A stretch of 64,000 bases of DNA from Mytilisepta virgata (Eukaryota; Mollusca; Bivalvia; Mytilida; Mytilidae), in contig CM051521.1 in assembly GCA_028015205.1 (NCBI GenBank), positions 100,912,513 to 100,976,512 on the forward strand. Direction: 5' to 3'. Made by a program: the position numbers and the translations under genes. Under the pieces are notes generated by a model, which had not been told where the DNA came from, made no database searches, and saw nothing but the letters and a program-made list of their open reading frames with translations. Positions 48,535 to 59,679 of this stretch are shown piece by piece. Within the stretch, counting starts at the first letter, position 1; every line of letters starts with the position of its first letter.

Positions 48535-48921
48535 CTAGGAATAAGAAATATTAATTTAAATTATTTGTAAAATTATGCTGGAATATTCATTTTTCACTTA
48601 TTTACGGTATATTTAGAATTTAAATACACATACATTTATAATAATTTAAAGGGCTGGTAAAAATGTTGTTAATCTTGTGCTAATCTCTATTTAGATCATC
48701 CTTGGTACAGAGCAAAAAATTACAAGTCATAGTTCTGCTAAAACTTTCTGTTTTATCCTAGTTGTAGACATTATGTTAAGTTTTTCTCATTTTTTAAATC
48801 GTTAATAATTGAAGTTACGAGGTTTCAAAATCTCTCTCTCTCTCTCTCTTTCTCTGTGTTATTTGTTTTACTGTTTTGGCATGAATATGAAGTATACATT
48901 ATATAAATTTTAAAAACTTAC
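48535..48921 (-). other. Presumed 5' UTR intron of channel gene 4
   Basis: On the minus strand CAAATAG/GTAAGTTTTT at 48921 is a strong donor and TTATTCCTAG/GTAATAG a good acceptor at 48536-48535, 15 nt before the ATG. The intron would be 387 bp, and includes a TC microsatellite (about 48831-48849 on the + strand). Confidence 0.6.
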
Positions 48922-50416
48922 CTATTTGACTGAATGATTAAGTGTTTCATGTATGTGATAACAACCATAAGGAAATATTTCATCTATATATGTGAAGTAA
49001 CTCAATATGCAAATTAGTCACAAACTGAAACATACAACAATTGCCTTTTAAGCACTGAATATGAGGTCATCTGTTTCCGGTCCATTGTACTTTGATTAAA
49101 TTTGCAGCAAATGTTTTCGGATTGACTACGAATTTGAATGAAATGCTTAAGATGTACAATTTAGTTATAAATTACATTAAAAAAGAAAGAAAAACAAGTG
49201 GCATTTGTTATTATTCTTTTCATATTTTTGCCCCTTAAACATTGCCGTAAATAAATCACTGTGTGGATCTAAATTGGTTGCAATACAAGATACCCACAAG
49301 AATAATCTTAAAGAATTTTAAACGTATGACTGAACAAGAAAATACATTTTTTTTATATATATATATAATTTATCACAAATTTGTCTGGTCAATCATTTAT
49401 AACTACATTCGTACCTCAGCTAAGAGCTACAGACACGAAAACATACGCATTTCTATCATATATCGACAACAGAATACCAAAGCGACAAAACAATAGCTCT
49501 TTCTCCCCATGGGTTGGTGATTTTCAGTATTTATACTATTTTCTCACAAATTGACTCCATACAATTAAACTCTATATGATAGTGGCATTTCTTATTATTC
49601 TTTTCAGTAGTGCAATCGAAATACGATCAATAGTTATGAGTAACCTGGGCTAGTTATTATGTAATAGCGAGCACATTTTCAGTCCACTATCTAAATTAAA
49701 TGTTGTTTATTTTTCTCTGCTATATTAAACTTTAAAGGTTTTAATCGTATGGTCAGGATAGATAGAAGGTTACCTATAAAATTAGTTTTTCAATGTTTGT
49801 ACTAAGTCGGACTATCTTGATTACCTTTTATGATTGTTTACTTCATGTTATTTTTTTCTAAAACAATGTTGTTTATGTGGGGTCACCTGTTTTGAATCAC
49901 TCTCACACATGTGTGAAATACAATAAAGCATTAAAATCAAATAGAAATTGTCCAAAACCTCAATTTAAAAGCTGTTCCCCCCTCCCCCCCCCCCCCCCGT
50001 TGGTCCCATCAAAACACTTTGGGGTACATTGTATCCTGGGCTCCAATGCATATTTATTAAAGATATGAACCTTCATGGTTGGGTTCATTTGGAAATTGTT
50101 TTCACATATTGTCTTTTGGGGCAACCCATGGACTTCTTACCTGTTACGAAGATCAATTTACAGATGTCACTGCAGAATATATTACTCATATTTAAGACAG
50201 GAAAAGTATACACGGGTTCCTGGAACATATGACATTACGCAGTTATTGTTTCAAAACTCTATGAAGTAGGGATATGAGTTGTTTGAATAAACCAATTAAG
50301 ATGCACTGCAAATGCATAAATTTACCATCGTATCACACAATGTCTCATATTACATTAGCAAACGAAGATAAAGCTTTAAAAAAAACAATCCAAAGATACT
50401 TATATTAGATATAGTT
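48922..50416. other. Intergenic, AT-rich
   Basis: No gene supported; overlapping 60-70 codon frames at 49263-50269 have no domain. A cytosine run lies at about 49978-49999 and a TA run near 49353-49368. Confidence 0.4.
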
Positions 50417-50606
50417 AATTTATATTATGCTGTATACGACGCATTTCAAGGAGTTACCTCTCATCAGCAGCATTAAAACCGAAACATTTGGACGACCAAA
50501 AACCAAACTTATACTAAACAAGAAGTACTCAACCAAAAATACCGAAATAGGAAGCCAAATTTCAGCTAAGGAGATCTACCATGTGCAATACAAGGAATGA
50601 ACCCTT
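50417..50606 (-). repeat. Dispersed repeat, inverted mate of 30094-30288
   Basis: This is the reverse complement of the repeat at 30094-30288, from ATGCTGTATACGACGCATTT to CAAGGAATGAACCCTT. It lies about 220 bp beyond the 3' end of channel 5. Confidence 0.9.
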
Positions 50607-50825
50607 AGTATTTCTATTAATTTTTTAATTTTAACTCAAGGTTTTACAGCAATAAGGTGTTAGAAATTTGATTAGGGCTCATAGGGAACGAATTTTGAAA
50701 ATGCACACTTCAAGGAATTTCAAGGTGTAAATTAATCATTTTATTTCTAACACAATACATGTGTCCGTTAGAAAAAAATAACTATCATGCTTCTTTTAAT
50801 ATTTTATTTATACAATATGAAGTAC

Positions 50826-52403
50826 CTACTTCGAAAATCTGTGATACAATCCATGAAACGCGACAAAACATTTAAAACGATAAAAAATCACGAATGGATA
50901 AAATAAAGTAAAGTAGGTTACCCACACAGTCTTTCCGTAAAATATGGTTGGAGCATCGTTTTTAAATACCCACTGAGCGGCAAGAAATGAATCCATAGCC
51001 CATGTCATAAAATTGGCGATCGCTAAAAACATGCAGGTGAATTCCATTGATACCAAGGATGGTTCTGTTTGTCTTTTGTTGTAGTTTTTCATTTGGAAAA
51101 GAAAAACTGTTTGGAAATATGTCCCCAAAGTTATTATAACATAATTGTATGTTTTAGTTGTATTTTGGTTGTCACTGTGGATCAATAAAATATATGGAAT
51201 TAATCTCATTGTATAATAGGTTATTGAACCTATAAAACTAGCAAGTATTAAATAATCCTTTGAGGAAAAATTGCTTTCTTGCTTATCTGGATAGCATTCT
51301 GACTGCATCAAATAAAAACATTTTACGACCACTATAAATACTATGGTCATCTGGATACCAGTACAAATATTTAAGGCTTCGTCGACATTATGGTTTGTCG
51401 GTGTATAAATTTTAAGTATGAACAAGACGATTGTTGGTAATGACAAAAATACAGAACAAACGATGTTAAAAAATGTCCATGTCCTTCTTAGAGGATTTTC
51501 CGTGTTAGAAATATTGTCATAAATTGGTTCTTCTGTTGTTTCATTGATCAAAGGCGATTCTTCTCCAAGGTCAAGACTGCCACGCTCAGAGGACAACTGT
51601 TTCTTTGTTACTAACATTCGAACCTTTTTCGGCCATAACTCCGTAATGAATAATATTGTAAGCAACGAATATTCAGTTCCTGCAGGTTCCAGAAAATTTG
51701 TAACATTTTTTAAAAAGGGGTAAATGGAAGAATTGCTGGAACACGTGAATTCTTTAATTGTTGTAGCATTAATTGTTAAATCGTTAACATTACTGACGGA
51801 GTCTACAAAGTCTATAACAATCACTGCTACATTGATCAAAAACAAAACCAGTAACGCGTAATAAAATCGCAGTTGACTTACAAACACACATTGGGAAAAG
51901 TGCGTTAAGAATCCTGTCTGAACTAGGCGATAAGTGAACAGTAACACGTCACAAAGAATGCGATTTGAAACATTGGCTAAAGGATAGTCATTTCTCAGAC
52001 AGTCAACGTGGTATGCAATATAAATAGCACTGTATGCTAAACATGCTAACGTGAATAGCCATAGAAACTTCATCATAATTTGGCTGCTGATGTTCCATTG
52101 TTCATTTGGTTTTAAAATATCAGGCTTCAGGGATGCGTAAATGATCAGTATGATACATATCAGAATTGCAAGCCCAGATGTTACCTCCATAGTTAGAACG
52201 AATAACACTGTAGAATCATTCTCATCACTGAAAGCTCCAATTAATAAAATCTCGCACAGGATGACAACAATGCTTACTAAAAATACAATCCCTGAAATAC
52301 TACCATCGTGTGATACTACACCATTTGTACGAAGACATTTTGGATCTCCTGCTGAAAATGGAAGGACAAACAGTGCTCGATATAATCTCCGCCAGGCAAA
52401 CAT
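50826..52403 (-). CDS. Otopetrin-like proton channel 5
   Basis: A 525-residue channel on the minus strand, ATG at 52403-52401. It has YRALFVLPFSAGDP and VSHDGSISGIV before TM1, RLVQTGFLTHFSQ (Q162) in TM4, TEYSLLTILFITELWP in TM6 (E244), YFQTVFLFQMKNY in TM10, and FVIFYRFKCFVAFHGLYHR at the end. Cys135 and Cys221 are the shared pair. The TM5-TM6 loop has several N-glycosylation sequons (NAT, NSS, NVT). EESPLI (281-286) in the linker is an acidic dileucine-type motif. TTTATT at 50803-50808, read as AATAAA on this strand, is a likely polyA signal 18 nt after the stop. Otopetrin identity is firm; cellular site and role are not shown by sequence. Confidence 0.93.
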   Translation of the reverse strand: MFAWRRLYRALFVLPFSAGDPKCLRTNGVVSHDGSISGIVFLVSIVVILCEILLIGAFSDENDSTVLFVLTMEVTSGLAILICIILIIYASLKPDILKPNEQWNISSQIMMKFLWLFTLACLAYSAIYIAYHVDCLRNDYPLANVSNRILCDVLLFTYRLVQTGFLTHFSQCVFVSQLRFYYALLVLFLINVAVIVIDFVDSVSNVNDLTINATTIKEFTCSSNSSIYPFLKNVTNFLEPAGTEYSLLTILFITELWPKKVRMLVTKKQLSSERGSLDLGEESPLINETTEEPIYDNISNTENPLRRTWTFFNIVCSVFLSLPTIVLFILKIYTPTNHNVDEALNICTGIQMTIVFIVVVKCFYLMQSECYPDKQESNFSSKDYLILASFIGSITYYTMRLIPYILLIHSDNQNTTKTYNYVIITLGTYFQTVFLFQMKNYNKRQTEPSLVSMEFTCMFLAIANFMTWAMDSFLAAQWVFKNDAPTIFYGKTVWVTYFTLFYPFVIFYRFKCFVAFHGLYHRFSK

Positions 52404-52439
52404 TTTTAGGGTTAGACGTCTCTTAAATATATCGAAAAT

Positions 52440-53105
52440 CTGTAAGAAAATTCAAATGCAATTTAGAGTTAGTACAAAAAATTGGAGTTGTGTTTTATGC
52501 TTTTTATTCTTTTTGCCTGAGGGTCTGTCGATTGGATGACGTTAATTGGTGGGTCATTTTTTACCTTTTCCTCTTACTGGACACTACATTAACAAACAAC
52601 CAATACTGATTTGAACCCCATCAATGTAATAAAGACCCAGATATACAAAGTTTAGAGCGTACAAAACTTTTTAAACAAAAGTCAAAATCATTTAAATGTT
52701 TTGGGCGAGATTTAATCAAAATGATCCTAGATAAAGGTAAAATGACAAAAATCAGTGCATCATTCTCATGTAGAAAAATAATTTAGAAGATTTGACTTTT
52801 ATAGATTGCAACTCATGAATATAAGTTTTACCCTCGTTTATACAATATAGTCAAGATTTCAATTATCCAATAACGACTGGTATTCATATCTTTTATCTGT
52901 ATAACCTGTGTGTCAACAGGGTAAAGTGTTAAAACTATCACTGGTCGTTTAGACTCATTCACCGTATCTTTCTTGACATTTTTGTTCTTCTACCAGCTGT
53001 TCAATTTATGGCTATGAGCTGATGAGACTATACTTGCTAAAATATTAATATTCATCGTACCAAATACACTGTATATCATGTAATAACATCATAAATTTTC
53101 CTTAC
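52440..53105 (-). other. Presumed 5' UTR intron of channel gene 5
   Basis: The acceptor GAATTTTCTTACAG/ATTTTCG at 52441-52440 lies 36 nt before the ATG. CCAACG/GTAAGG at 53105 is a candidate donor, but AAG/GTAAAA near 52566 is an alternative, so the upstream border is uncertain. Confidence 0.4.
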
Positions 53106-53739
53106 CGTTGGAAGTCTTCCCTTTTCGCACACACGCACACGTTGATCGGGTAATAATTGAAAAAAGTACCACTTAAATGTTGATATTAGTTCATTAATCA
53201 TGCATACACAAATTCTAGTTTCGTATATCTATTTCCTTATTATTAAAATACTTCCTTAAGATAATGATATAGATTTTATCTATTTCACATGTAAAAATCG
53301 ATTTGATTGACTGCCAGCTAATGTGTTAATTTCGCCTACACCCTTGATGTAACTCTGAAATTTATTTGCACCGGACAGTACCGGTTTGGAGATGTCGTAG
53401 AAAATGAAAAAAATGAGGGTGTGCGGGTTCATAGGCCTGTGTAATATCCTGTATAATTTCTATTGACGCCATAAATCTATAATTTAATGTATGTCTTTCC
53501 GTGTTCAATAGTTATAAATCAATGTTATTTCTAATTCTTCACAAGTTTTAATAACACTGTAAATTAATCCAACGCATCAAAAGTCTGACAATAATCTCAT
53601 TACAGACATATTCGATCAATGTACGTAGTACATGTATGTGTCCTGGAAAAAATATTCTCTCTCATGCAGCCAATTATACGGTTAGTACAGAGATAAATGC
53701 AATAACAAAACACAACAAATCACTATACACCGAGAAATT
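53106..53739. other. Intergenic
   Basis: No gene or repeat recognised. This should contain the promoter of channel 5; no unambiguous core element was seen. Confidence 0.4.
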
Positions 53740-53764
53740 ACACCCTAGGTACAGCAGGCAAGCC

Positions 53765-53890
53765 GGTACATAACCGGATATTATTCTGTTTTATAAATTT
53801 ACGAAGTCTGTGTAACAAAGACGGGTTTTTGTAGGTATTAGCTGAGAAAAGTTGAAAGCTTTTTGACCCTTTATAACTAATTAGTTTATT
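53765..53890. repeat. 105-bp repeat, first copy
   Basis: ATTATTCTGTTTTATAAATT, AGTCTGTGTAACAAAGACGG, GGTATTAGCTGAGAAAAGTT and TTTGACCCTTTATAA recur at about 54794-54895 with about 90% identity. Here it adjoins a LINE 3' end; there it interrupts a Harbinger transposase. It codes for nothing recognisable. Confidence 0.85.
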
Positions 53891-54470
53891 GCAAAAAGTA
53901 AACCCTGGCTGGATAAAATGCAAACATAATATGAATTACAGCTATATGTACATAAATAACATACAACACATGAATAAAGTTCTAAGGTTAATAATTATAC
54001 AATATGTAGATAAAGATAATTGACCAATGTGGAACTCCATGGATATAACCCATGTAACCCACAACATTATACAAAATATCTTTATTGGGATTTAAAATAG
54101 TTTTAAGTTTAAAGTTTGAGTCAAGCTGGTTAAAATTAGGATAATGGGTTTTAATTGGATTTATAATGGGATTTCTAATATTATTACCGATTTGGCAATG
54201 AAGGAAACAGCGTTCCTAATCATCTTAAATTTTACAAACTTTATAAACTCTATGTTCTCTTGGAATTTTCTTGTATAGACCTATTTCAATTTCCAAGTTA
54301 TGGTCACTTATACGCAATTGTGTTAAACGTTGATGACTATTAATTTTTTTTAGATTGTGCATGTAGTCTTCCAATTTAACTTCATTTTTAAGTTTACTAT
54401 CAAGGTAAAGTTTTGAATAGTGATCTATATTTGAAAGTTTCTCAGAGTGATTTTATTATAATGTTCTTAA
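53891..54470 (-). mobile_element. LINE 3' end fragment
   Basis: On the minus strand from about 54470: NIDHYSKLYLDSKLKNEV, then HQRLTQLRISDHNLEIEIG, YKKIPREHRVYKVCK, and after a stop a CFLHC block, IRNPIINP and a HYPNFNQLD stretch. This is the C-terminal part of a non-LTR reverse transcriptase, with a decayed zinc knuckle (VCK...FLHC), followed by an AT-rich 3' UTR. It has the same kind of C-terminus as the LINE at 14.4-16.8 kb but a different sequence. Confidence 0.65.
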
Positions 54471-54617
54471 ACAATATGTTTAAATTGCTTTTTTAAGTTA
54501 ATTTTTTATTAGTTTAAAAGGTTTATCAAAATCAACATATTCTTCTTCATCAATATTAAACTATAAAAATGTTCTTTGCAAAAGTATACCAAGTATATAT
54601 TCCATCATCAGATATAG

Positions 54618-55085
54618 ACTTTTTTTACTTTGAAAGCTTATTTAAAAATAAATCCATTTTGGAATTATTCAGATGATGAATTTATTGACAGATTTCGCCT
54701 CAGTAAAGAATGTGTTTTGGCTTTGCTACCAGAAATCAGACAAATACTTGAACCAAAACAAAAGAAACTTTCATCAATTTCACCTCCTAACCGGACATTA
54801 TTCTGTTTTGTAAATTTACGAAGTTTGTGTAACAAAGACGGTTTTTAGTGGGTATTAGCTGAGAAAAGTTGAAAGTATTTTGACCCTTTATAATTATAAT
54901 ACTTTATGGAACAGGAACATTTTCGAGAGTTTCCGGAGATCTTTTTGGAGTTCATGAAAGTACTGTCTCGCGTATGTAGGGAACAAATATCTGAATTTTT
55001 TCAAGAAAGAAAGGAAGAAATACAGAAGTGTCAAAAGAATGGAAATCCTTACACAAAAACACAACCAGTACAATTGAACAATGAT
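54618..55085 (+). pseudogene. PIF/Harbinger-type transposase fragment, interrupted
   Basis: 54633-54790 reads KINPFWNYSDDEFIDRFRLS, KECVLALLPEIRQILEP and KKLSSISPPN, the N-terminal helical part of Harbinger-family transposases. A 105-bp repeat (about 54794-54895) then interrupts it. The protein resumes at about 54899 with LYGTGTF (one frame), ESFRRS or RVSGD-like remnants, and VCREQISEFFQERKEEIQKC in the frame of 54906-55106. The DDE catalytic part is absent. Truncated and frameshifted, it cannot be active. Confidence 0.75.
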
Positions 55086-55116
55086 ACACAAATAATTTCG
55101 TTATGAGCCATAATAA

Positions 55117-56130
55117 GCTCGCTCTTTAAGGTAGAGATGTCTATCGAATTATTCTTAATACTATGCCGGCGAAAAAGTTTCAACAACATGGCGCATCCAT
55201 GCGAAATCTGGCTCCGCCATGGCTTCCGACGTGAGTACGTGAATAGAGATTATCTTGAACAAAATAAGTTATTTATGCACTTACCTCAGCTTTTTAAACA
55301 TTCAGTGTCATGACAATAAATAAGAATTAATATGAAAGAATCCACCTGAAATGAAATTTGACAAGAAAAAAAGATGCAGACGCAAGTGTCACGTTTTCCC
55401 GCCATATTAACCGGACAAATCCGCCCCGGAACACTCGGCCCAGGACCACTCGGACCGTGTTATCGGACAACTCAGACCGTGTGAAGTAACAACATTGATA
55501 TGATATTGACGAACTTAATACTTTGAAGTGAGATTGTTACGTCATTACGATGATTTCATTGCATGTATACCGACAAAGCAAATGTAAAAACCTTACGCCT
55601 CGCTCGCTTTCCAGGTCACACCTGTTTCATATTAAGCAAGCGAAGCTCGCTCTTTAAGGTAGAGATGCCAATCGAATTATTCCTACTAATATGCCGGCTA
55701 AAAAATTTCAACAACATGGCGGCATCCATGCGAAATCTCGTTGCGCTATTACTTCCGACGTGATTACGTCAATAGAGATTATCTTGAACACAATAAGTTA
55801 TTTGTCGACTTACCTCAGCTTTTTTAACATTCAGTGTCATGAAATTAAAAAGAAATACGAAAGAATCCATCTGGAATCAAATCTGACAAGAAAAAAAAGA
55901 TGCAGACGCAAGTGTCACATTTTCCCGCCACGGTAACCGGGCAAATCAGCCCCGGACCACTCGGCCAAGGACCACTCGGACCGTGTGAAGTAACAACATT
56001 GATAATGAACTTAATACTTTGAAGTGAGATTGTTACGCCATTACGATGTTTTCACTAAATACCGACAAAGCAAACGTAAAAACCTCACGCTTCGCTCGCT
56101 TTCCAGGTCACACCTGTTTCATATTAATTA
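55117..56130. repeat. 528-bp tandem duplication
   Basis: A unit starting GCTCGCTCTTTAAGGTAGAG at 55117 starts again at 55645. Both copies contain ATGCCGGC, AAATTTCAACAACATGG or its variant, ACTTCCGACGTGA, GCAGACGCAAGTGTCAC, GGACCACTCGGACCGTGTGA and CAGGTCACACCTGTTTCATA. Copy two is about 45 bp shorter, mainly because a second CAGACCGTGTG block is missing. The duplication starts about 30 bp after the last Harbinger-like residue. Small frames at 55563-55936 are by-products. Confidence 0.9.
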
Positions 56131-56770
56131 AAGCATCAAACTGCCGCTAACCTGTGGTATAACCCCTAAGGTCTAACTCAACTCCACGTGAATAAAAAAC
56201 TGTATCATTTTAATGCTTTGAAAGTAATAACGACCACGGACCTTTTTTTAAAGCGCGCCATTGACCTACGAAACTAAAACACTAAAACATGGTTGGGAAG
56301 AGACAAATTTCCGATATTTTTTACCGATCGAAAAATATATCTGTGGGTTTTTTACCATATGAGGCAAAAAAAACTATCCGCACGCGGACGCAATACAAAG
56401 AAAAAAAAAACAACTATAGCCTAAGCAAGCGATTATTTGATGACAGGCACTTATAACAAGTTACATAGGAAATATTAAATATCCGCAACAATCTGACATT
56501 TTATGAAACACTTAATTTTTGTCGGAAAGTTACACCCTCTATTATTTATCGAGTGTTGTAAATGGAATTTGAAACGATGTACATTTGTATTTCAGGACAA
56601 AAGGAGTCGAATAAAGAGATATCGATACACTTTTTGCTATCACTTATAATGTAATGGAAATTTTGCAAATTGCTTTTGGGTCAAATTTATCATCAATATT
56701 GTTACCGTGTAGATACAATTTGTTATTTTGACTTTGAATTTATATTGAATTTATATTGATGGGGTGTGTA
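56131..56770. other. Non-coding stretch
   Basis: No supported feature. A poly-A run lies near 56398-56411. Confidence 0.4.
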
Positions 56771-56774
56771 AAAT

Positions 56775-58800
56775 TTGAGTTTCAGTTACAATGCCAAAAA
56801 AAGAAAATTAATGTTCAAAGCTAGAAAAATGGTCAAGAGGATGTTATATACATTATACCACTGTATTCCTGACAAACATGGTATTAGTGTTGCTATACAT
56901 AGTCAAGATGACACCACCGTTCCCATAAATAGTGTAAAAAGTTCTTTAAGCGAACATATCTCGTCGATAAAATTAGAAATGGGTTAGTATATGGATTTAC
57001 TCATTCTTCTTGATACATCAGTGTAGTTCGAATAAATTTCAATCGGGTGCATCCAAGCTGGTAGTGGTTAATGGGGAGCTTGTTTCATAACTTACATCTA
57101 AGAGTAAGATTACCGATATAGGGAAATGGACGGATACCTTTTTGGTCAGTATATTTTCTGAAAGTCACCCAGAAATGAAACAGGAATTATTAAAGTGCAT
57201 GTTATACCTCTTGTAGCAACAATATTCACTGCAGGCTGGCGTACTTATGAATAGCGAACACTATCGTCTTAGAAAAGCTAAAGATCCTGCCAGTTCATGG
57301 GGAGGTGGGTGATAGTGAACTTTTGGACACGATTCAAAGTATTTCCTCAGCTTCACAAACAATTAATTGTAGAATAAATATTTTGGGGTTGGGAAATGTT
57401 TCGATTTCAACTATAAAGGCTAATGTTTTATAGGCATCAGTGTATCAAATATAGTAAAGAACATCCCTCATGCAAGTGCCCCTTAAATAACATGGGTTTA
57501 CGGTCTATTAGCAACAGTCCACGTATTAGAAATACAGGACCTAGTGCAGGTGATATTCAGCCATTGCAGGCCAAAACCCTCAACCAGTACAGACATGTTT
57601 CTCATCAATACCTAGGTTCCCTAAACCAGCCATGAGACCTAGGAAATTCTTAAAATAGACTTACTAGAAAATTACTGCTAGAATTCATGAAAATGAACTT
57701 CAAGAGAAAATTGATAAAGAAATAATATTGGGACTTTTTCATGAAGCACCTTTATCTAATTTAATTATATCCCCAATAAGAGCGGTTCCTAAGTCAGATA
57801 TGGGTTTATCTAAACGGCGAGAGTGTTAACAATTTTATTGATCTTCAGATTTGCTCTGTTCAATATACATGTACATCTGCAATAGACCTGGTGCAGACTC
57901 TAGGTATCGAGGCACTATGCGTGAAAATGGGCCTTGAAAGTGCATTTATTCTCTTAAGAATAAATCGAGTCGACTTCCATTTATGATACCATTTTCAGGT
58001 CAATGTACCATAGAGAAATGTTTATCAATGGGCTGTACCATCCCTTGTGCTACTTTTGAAAAGTTTTCAACCTTTATAGAGTGGGCCGTGAGGTATAAAA
58101 ACCGACTAAACACAATTGTTCATTATTTGGATGACTTCCTATTTTCTGGGCCAAAATATAATGTTGATCGTTAAAACTTAATGGAAACTTTTCGTTGTTT
58201 GTGTCCAGGGCTAGGTCTTCCTTTTGCTGAAGAACAAATGGTTGGTCCAACTACATGTTTAGTATTTCTAGGTTTAGAAATCGATACCCAGAAAAGCATG
58301 TTGAAAATTCCAGTTGATAAAATTGGTAGGTTATTGCTTATTGAAAGATTTTTTGTGAAGCACAAAAGTTAACTTGAGAGAAATACAGTCTTTAATTGGT
58401 TCACTTAATTTTTTCACAAGAGAAATCAATTCGTCTAGAGTTTTAAGCAGGATATTTGTGATTCTACTATAGGTACCAAAAGGTCGAATAATTTTGTTCG
58501 TAATCATCAAGGAGGATATGGCGGTATGGGTTCAGTTTCTGGAATCTTTCAAAGGGCATTGGATGGACACACAATGATTAGATGCAGTTCTTCACTGATA
58601 GTGCGGTAGGAATACATTTAGTAAGTGGTGCATTATCTAATGGCCATTGGACGTATTGGGCATGGCCATTGGCTTGGTCAAGTTGTAATATCTTGCAAAA
58701 CATGACTTTTCTGGAACTAGTCCATATCATTCTAGCAATGTAATTTTGGGGTGAACATTTTAAGAATAAAAAGATACTATTTAGGACTATTGATTTAATA
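56775..58800 (+). mobile_element. DIRS/Ngaro-type retrotransposon relic, gag to RNase H
   Basis: Traces follow one order on the + strand. A gag-like region has ISSIKLEMG, LVVVNGELVS, KITDIGKWTDTFLV and EHYRLRKAKDPASSWG (56880-57310). A zinc knuckle follows with the second cysteine mutated to Y (CIKYSKEHPSCKC, 57438-57476). The RT has an APLSNLIISPIRAVPKSD entry, CLSMGCTIPCATFEKFSTFI, the catalytic YLDD in VHYLDDFLFSG (58118-58150), and VGPTTCLVFLGLEIDTQKS. RNase H-side remnants include FFTREINSS and a HIILAM-FWGEHFKNKKILF stretch at about 58725-58790. Stops and frameshifts occur throughout. The RT type and its pairing with a tyrosine recombinase downstream fit DIRS or Ngaro elements rather than LTR elements. 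Confidence 0.78.
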
Positions 58801-59679
58801 GAGCTTACGGATTAAATTGATTAAATTGATTTATTACATTTCAAGTGATATATCTGCTAATCTTATCAATTCCGTTCCTCGTATACAATATGTTACAACA
58901 TACCAATTGATATATTGTATTAAATCATTGAATAGCCTCTACATGATCTTCCATATAAATCATTGAATAGACTTTACATGAACCATTTTTTCATGTACCT
59001 CGTGGATGTCTGAAATATATATACATGTACACAGCTAAGTTTCGCGCTAAAACCTGCTTACATCGTTTGAAGAAATGAACACCCCCCCCCCCCCCCCTCT
59101 ATTGATTCAGTTGCTGCTGTTTCAGTTTCTTTTTTCCGATTGGTTATGCAGTATGATGCGGCATTATATGTATTTGTATGCTTTTCTACGTCTGCCATCA
59201 ATTAAAAGGTTGTGGATACTGAATAATTAAACATGGATTCTGAACTATCGTCATGGCATTACTACGTATGTTACCGAGAAGATGAACTGTGTGATGGCAG
59301 TAAAGTTTTAACATTTTCAGTTATGGATGGGCCCAGCAGCAACGGATTTTTTTATATTTGACTGTTGGTTTTACCTTCAGTGACAAATTGTTATCAAGTT
59401 TTCACTTGTTGACCGATTCGTTGATATTGTTGAAAGTTGAAACAGTTTAATTTCTATTAAATTACAGGACAAATATCAGCCAAATACTAAATGTTGTTTT
59501 CGTTGCGCCAGATATTTTCAATAATACTATTTCGAATCTTCTGTTATTGCAGTACACACGTATTGGTTAAGTAGGGTGGACACATTAAATGTCTCGCCTG
59601 AGTACGCACATGGACACAGAATAAAGATCTGATACCTGACATTGCAAGTCAAAGAAAAATACATTAAAAGAAATAGTAA
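58801..59679. other. Non-coding stretch inside a broken retrotransposon
   Basis: No domain recognised. A short duplicated block (TAAATCATTGAATAG, near 58920 and 58955) and a cytosine run at about 59081-59097 are the only features. Confidence 0.45.
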
